A DNA stretch of 64,000 nt, taken from positions 18,344,469 to 18,408,468 of the forward strand of contig NC_088112.1 of assembly GCF_036370855.1 (NCBI RefSeq), given 5' to 3'. A model generated the notes under the pieces. That model had not been told where the DNA came from. It saw only the letters and a list, made by a program, of their open reading frames with translations, and searched no databases. The position numbers were made by a program, and so were the translations under genes. This document shows positions 62,184 to 64,000 of the stretch, in pieces; position 1 is the stretch's first letter; every line of letters starts with the position of its first letter. Origin of the DNA: Dromaius novaehollandiae (lineage: Eukaryota > Chordata > Aves > Casuariiformes > Dromaiidae).

Positions 62184-62203
62184 GGTGGTGGTGGTGGTGG
62201 TGG
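62184..62203 (+). repeat. (GGT)6 microsatellite
   Basis: Six to seven GGT units in the putative KLHL3 intron. Simple repeat with no other signal. Confidence 0.85.
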
Positions 62204-64000
62204 GGCTGGTGCTCTGCCTCTTTGCTAATCTTGGGAGGATCTTGCTGTGCCCCTAACAAGGTGGTTAATCCGGCCCAGGGAAACTAAACCGTTTGTCCGT
62301 GCAGTTGGTGCATGGCCTTGGATGGCCCAGGAACAGAAAAAATTCTTCCTGGCACCTGGGTGGCAAGTCCTGCTGGTGCAGGAGGACATCGCTGCTCCAA
62401 CGGGAAGGTGCTTAGGGGAAAGTGCGTCTGATTACAGAGCGCAGGGACCCGTGCGTGTCCTGGTGTTCCCAGCCACACCTTTGATCGCAGAGCTTTGTTC
62501 TTGCTTTTGCTTTGTTCCTTTAGTAAAATAATGGAGTAATTCCTAAGCAAAACAATTCCTAGTGTTGTAGGAAAAACTTCAGAAAAGTGTTATGTCATGC
62601 ATTATTTTCGTCTTCTCGGGGTAGCTTTTGCTTTGTGGCAGATTGCATTTACTTGGATCGCTTAGGTTCTTGCATTTTTATGTTGGACATGTGTCAGTGG
62701 TATTGGAGAGTGCATGTATGGCGGTGTGAAATCTCTCTTCCAGATAAAGACGTTCTCATTGCATTAATGGTACAAAAATCTATGGAAGCTGAGTTGGTCT
62801 GAAAGATGAGGTAAAGGCACTTAGCTGTTAATTCTTTTTTTTACGTATTTTTTACGTGAGTCACTTGGAAAAACTTTAAATAGCATATCCTGATTTTTTT
62901 GAATCAAGCTGTATACCAGACTACGTGCAGAGCTTTTTTATGGTGAGCCATTAGGTGTTTGCTAAAGTCCGAAATCCGCCCGTGCTAGCAAGTGCGAGGA
63001 TGTCTTTTGGGATGCTCTTTAAAAAGTTACTCTTCGTGCTCTTTGGGAGGAATTGATCGACCTTTTTTAAAAATCCCGAAGCAAGGTTTTGGCTTTGAAA
63101 GCATAAGGAGAAATATTGATGGAGTTGCAGCTCTGTGAAGGCTGGTTGATCCGACATTTACTTTTGGTGTTCAGTGAAACTTGCTGGGTCCTTTGCACTG
63201 CACCTCTTGCCGGTTGAAAAGGTTGAAAACACGAATCTGTGGTCTCCGGTGCTGGAATGGTAATAAATGAATCTCGGTAGTGGCCTTTCTTCGAGAAACC
63301 TCATGATTTTTGTTTGCATCGGTTGATTTTGGGTCCTGTAGGGTCAGTCTTTGAGCAGAGGGAAGCAGTGGTTTCGGGGGCCTGGCTGCTGCCACCCGGA
63401 GACCTGCATGCAGGTGGCCGCTGCCTCCCTTTCGCTTTCGCTTTATTTTATTTATTTTTTCATGTTTTGCTGGCTTCCTGGAGGTGTCTCGGCTTTGGAG
63501 ACCGAAAGTTCAACACAGTTGCTTGCGCTTTCAGAGCCTCGTTTTCCGCTGCTGGGCTCCGGCGTGCCAGGAGGGGAGATTTATTGGTTTAAAAAGCAAG
63601 GGTTTACGCTGGCGTTTTGAATACTGCGGTTAAATTTTGCTTGGCCAAGGACTGCAGCCTCGGCTTTGACAGATGCACCATTGAGGCTTAGCCGAGCTTG
63701 GCAGCATCGCTGTGACGAGCCGAGTGGGTGCCCGTGCCGCGCGGGGGGGGGGATCGGCTTGCTTTGGGCATGCAAAGGCTGCTTGTTGCACTGCCTGGTA
63801 GCAACCCCAAAGCGTTTAGCAAGAGGGACTCGTCTTTCATGGCAACGCCGTGCATGATCTCCAGCTGATAACCCCCGCGGGAAGCCGGTTCCCGCGCCCG
63901 GGACGTGTGCTGAGTTACGTCGTCCTCAGCCTCGTTGCTCCGCTCGTGCCTGCAAACGTTGCCCTTGCTCAGCGAAGGGGGGGAATCGGCCGGGGCTGGT

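Larger units (their letters stand above)
57824..64000 (+). other. KLHL3: Putative KLHL3 intron 1 (partial)
   Basis: From the donor at 57824 to the window edge no further coding exon was recognised. The intron begins with the pyrimidine minisatellite (57951-58599). It continues with a second GC-rich, CpG-rich stretch (about 58975-59480) that may be an alternative promoter or enhancer, and then ordinary sequence with a few simple repeats. Confidence 0.5.

Noticed and set aside
57824-64000. The intronic microRNA reported in mammalian KLHL3 (MIR874)
   Set aside because: No matching mature sequence was seen in the intron portion present here.

Overview
This is vertebrate nuclear DNA, and specifically avian. 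The genes are widely spaced, an intronless GPCR gene and an intronless hnRNP gene are present, and CpG islands stand out in an AT-rich background. A 3'-terminal CR1 LINE fragment with typical bird consensus stretches lies at 54145-54245, with two more degraded CR1/L3-type fragments elsewhere. Interspersed repeats are sparse. Gene content and order match the segment that in human lies on 5q31 (KLHL3 - HNRNPA0 - NPY6R - MYOT), in inverted orientation. The species cannot be fixed from the sequence alone.

Layout. 1-26.2 kb: no recognisable protein-coding gene. It holds a degenerate 62-bp tandem repeat, simple repeats, a GATA-motif cluster (about 17.4-17.55 kb) and an isolated small CpG cluster (about 24.74-24.93 kb). 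MYOT, expected on this side, was not recognised and probably lies beyond the left edge. 26.19-27.80 kb, minus strand: NPY6R, an intact 374-residue neuropeptide Y receptor Y6 in one coding exon, with a probable splice acceptor in its 5'UTR and short upstream ORFs. 27.8-41.6 kb: AT-rich intergenic DNA with old CR1/L3 fragments and homopolymer runs. 41.65-44.0 kb: a strong CpG island with four CCAAT boxes, GC boxes and a YY1-like element, driving HNRNPA0 (43033-43980, plus strand, single exon). Its 3'UTR has a first poly(A) signal at 44495 and several later candidates. 44.5-56.9 kb: possible long 3'UTR, then intergenic DNA with two divergently oriented CTCF-like motifs (45105, 53412), a candidate unassigned exon (52115-52181) and the bird CR1 fragment. 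56.97-57.96 kb: a second CpG island, probably the KLHL3 promoter, 5'UTR and first coding exon (57810-57823). From 57824 to the right edge: KLHL3 intron 1, which opens with an approximately 650-bp polypyrimidine minisatellite.

The three genes do not form one pathway. NPY6R is a cell-surface peptide receptor, HNRNPA0 a nuclear RNA-binding protein, and KLHL3 a CUL3 ubiquitin-ligase adaptor for WNK kinases. Their linkage is an old syntenic block. The most unusual features are the pyrimidine minisatellite beside the KLHL3 first exon together with the (GAG)21/(GCA)6 run in its leader, the overlapping upstream ORF at the NPY6R start, the CCAAT array of HNRNPA0, and the candidate insulator motifs between the two housekeeping-type promoters. 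I found no sign of a wholly new gene system.
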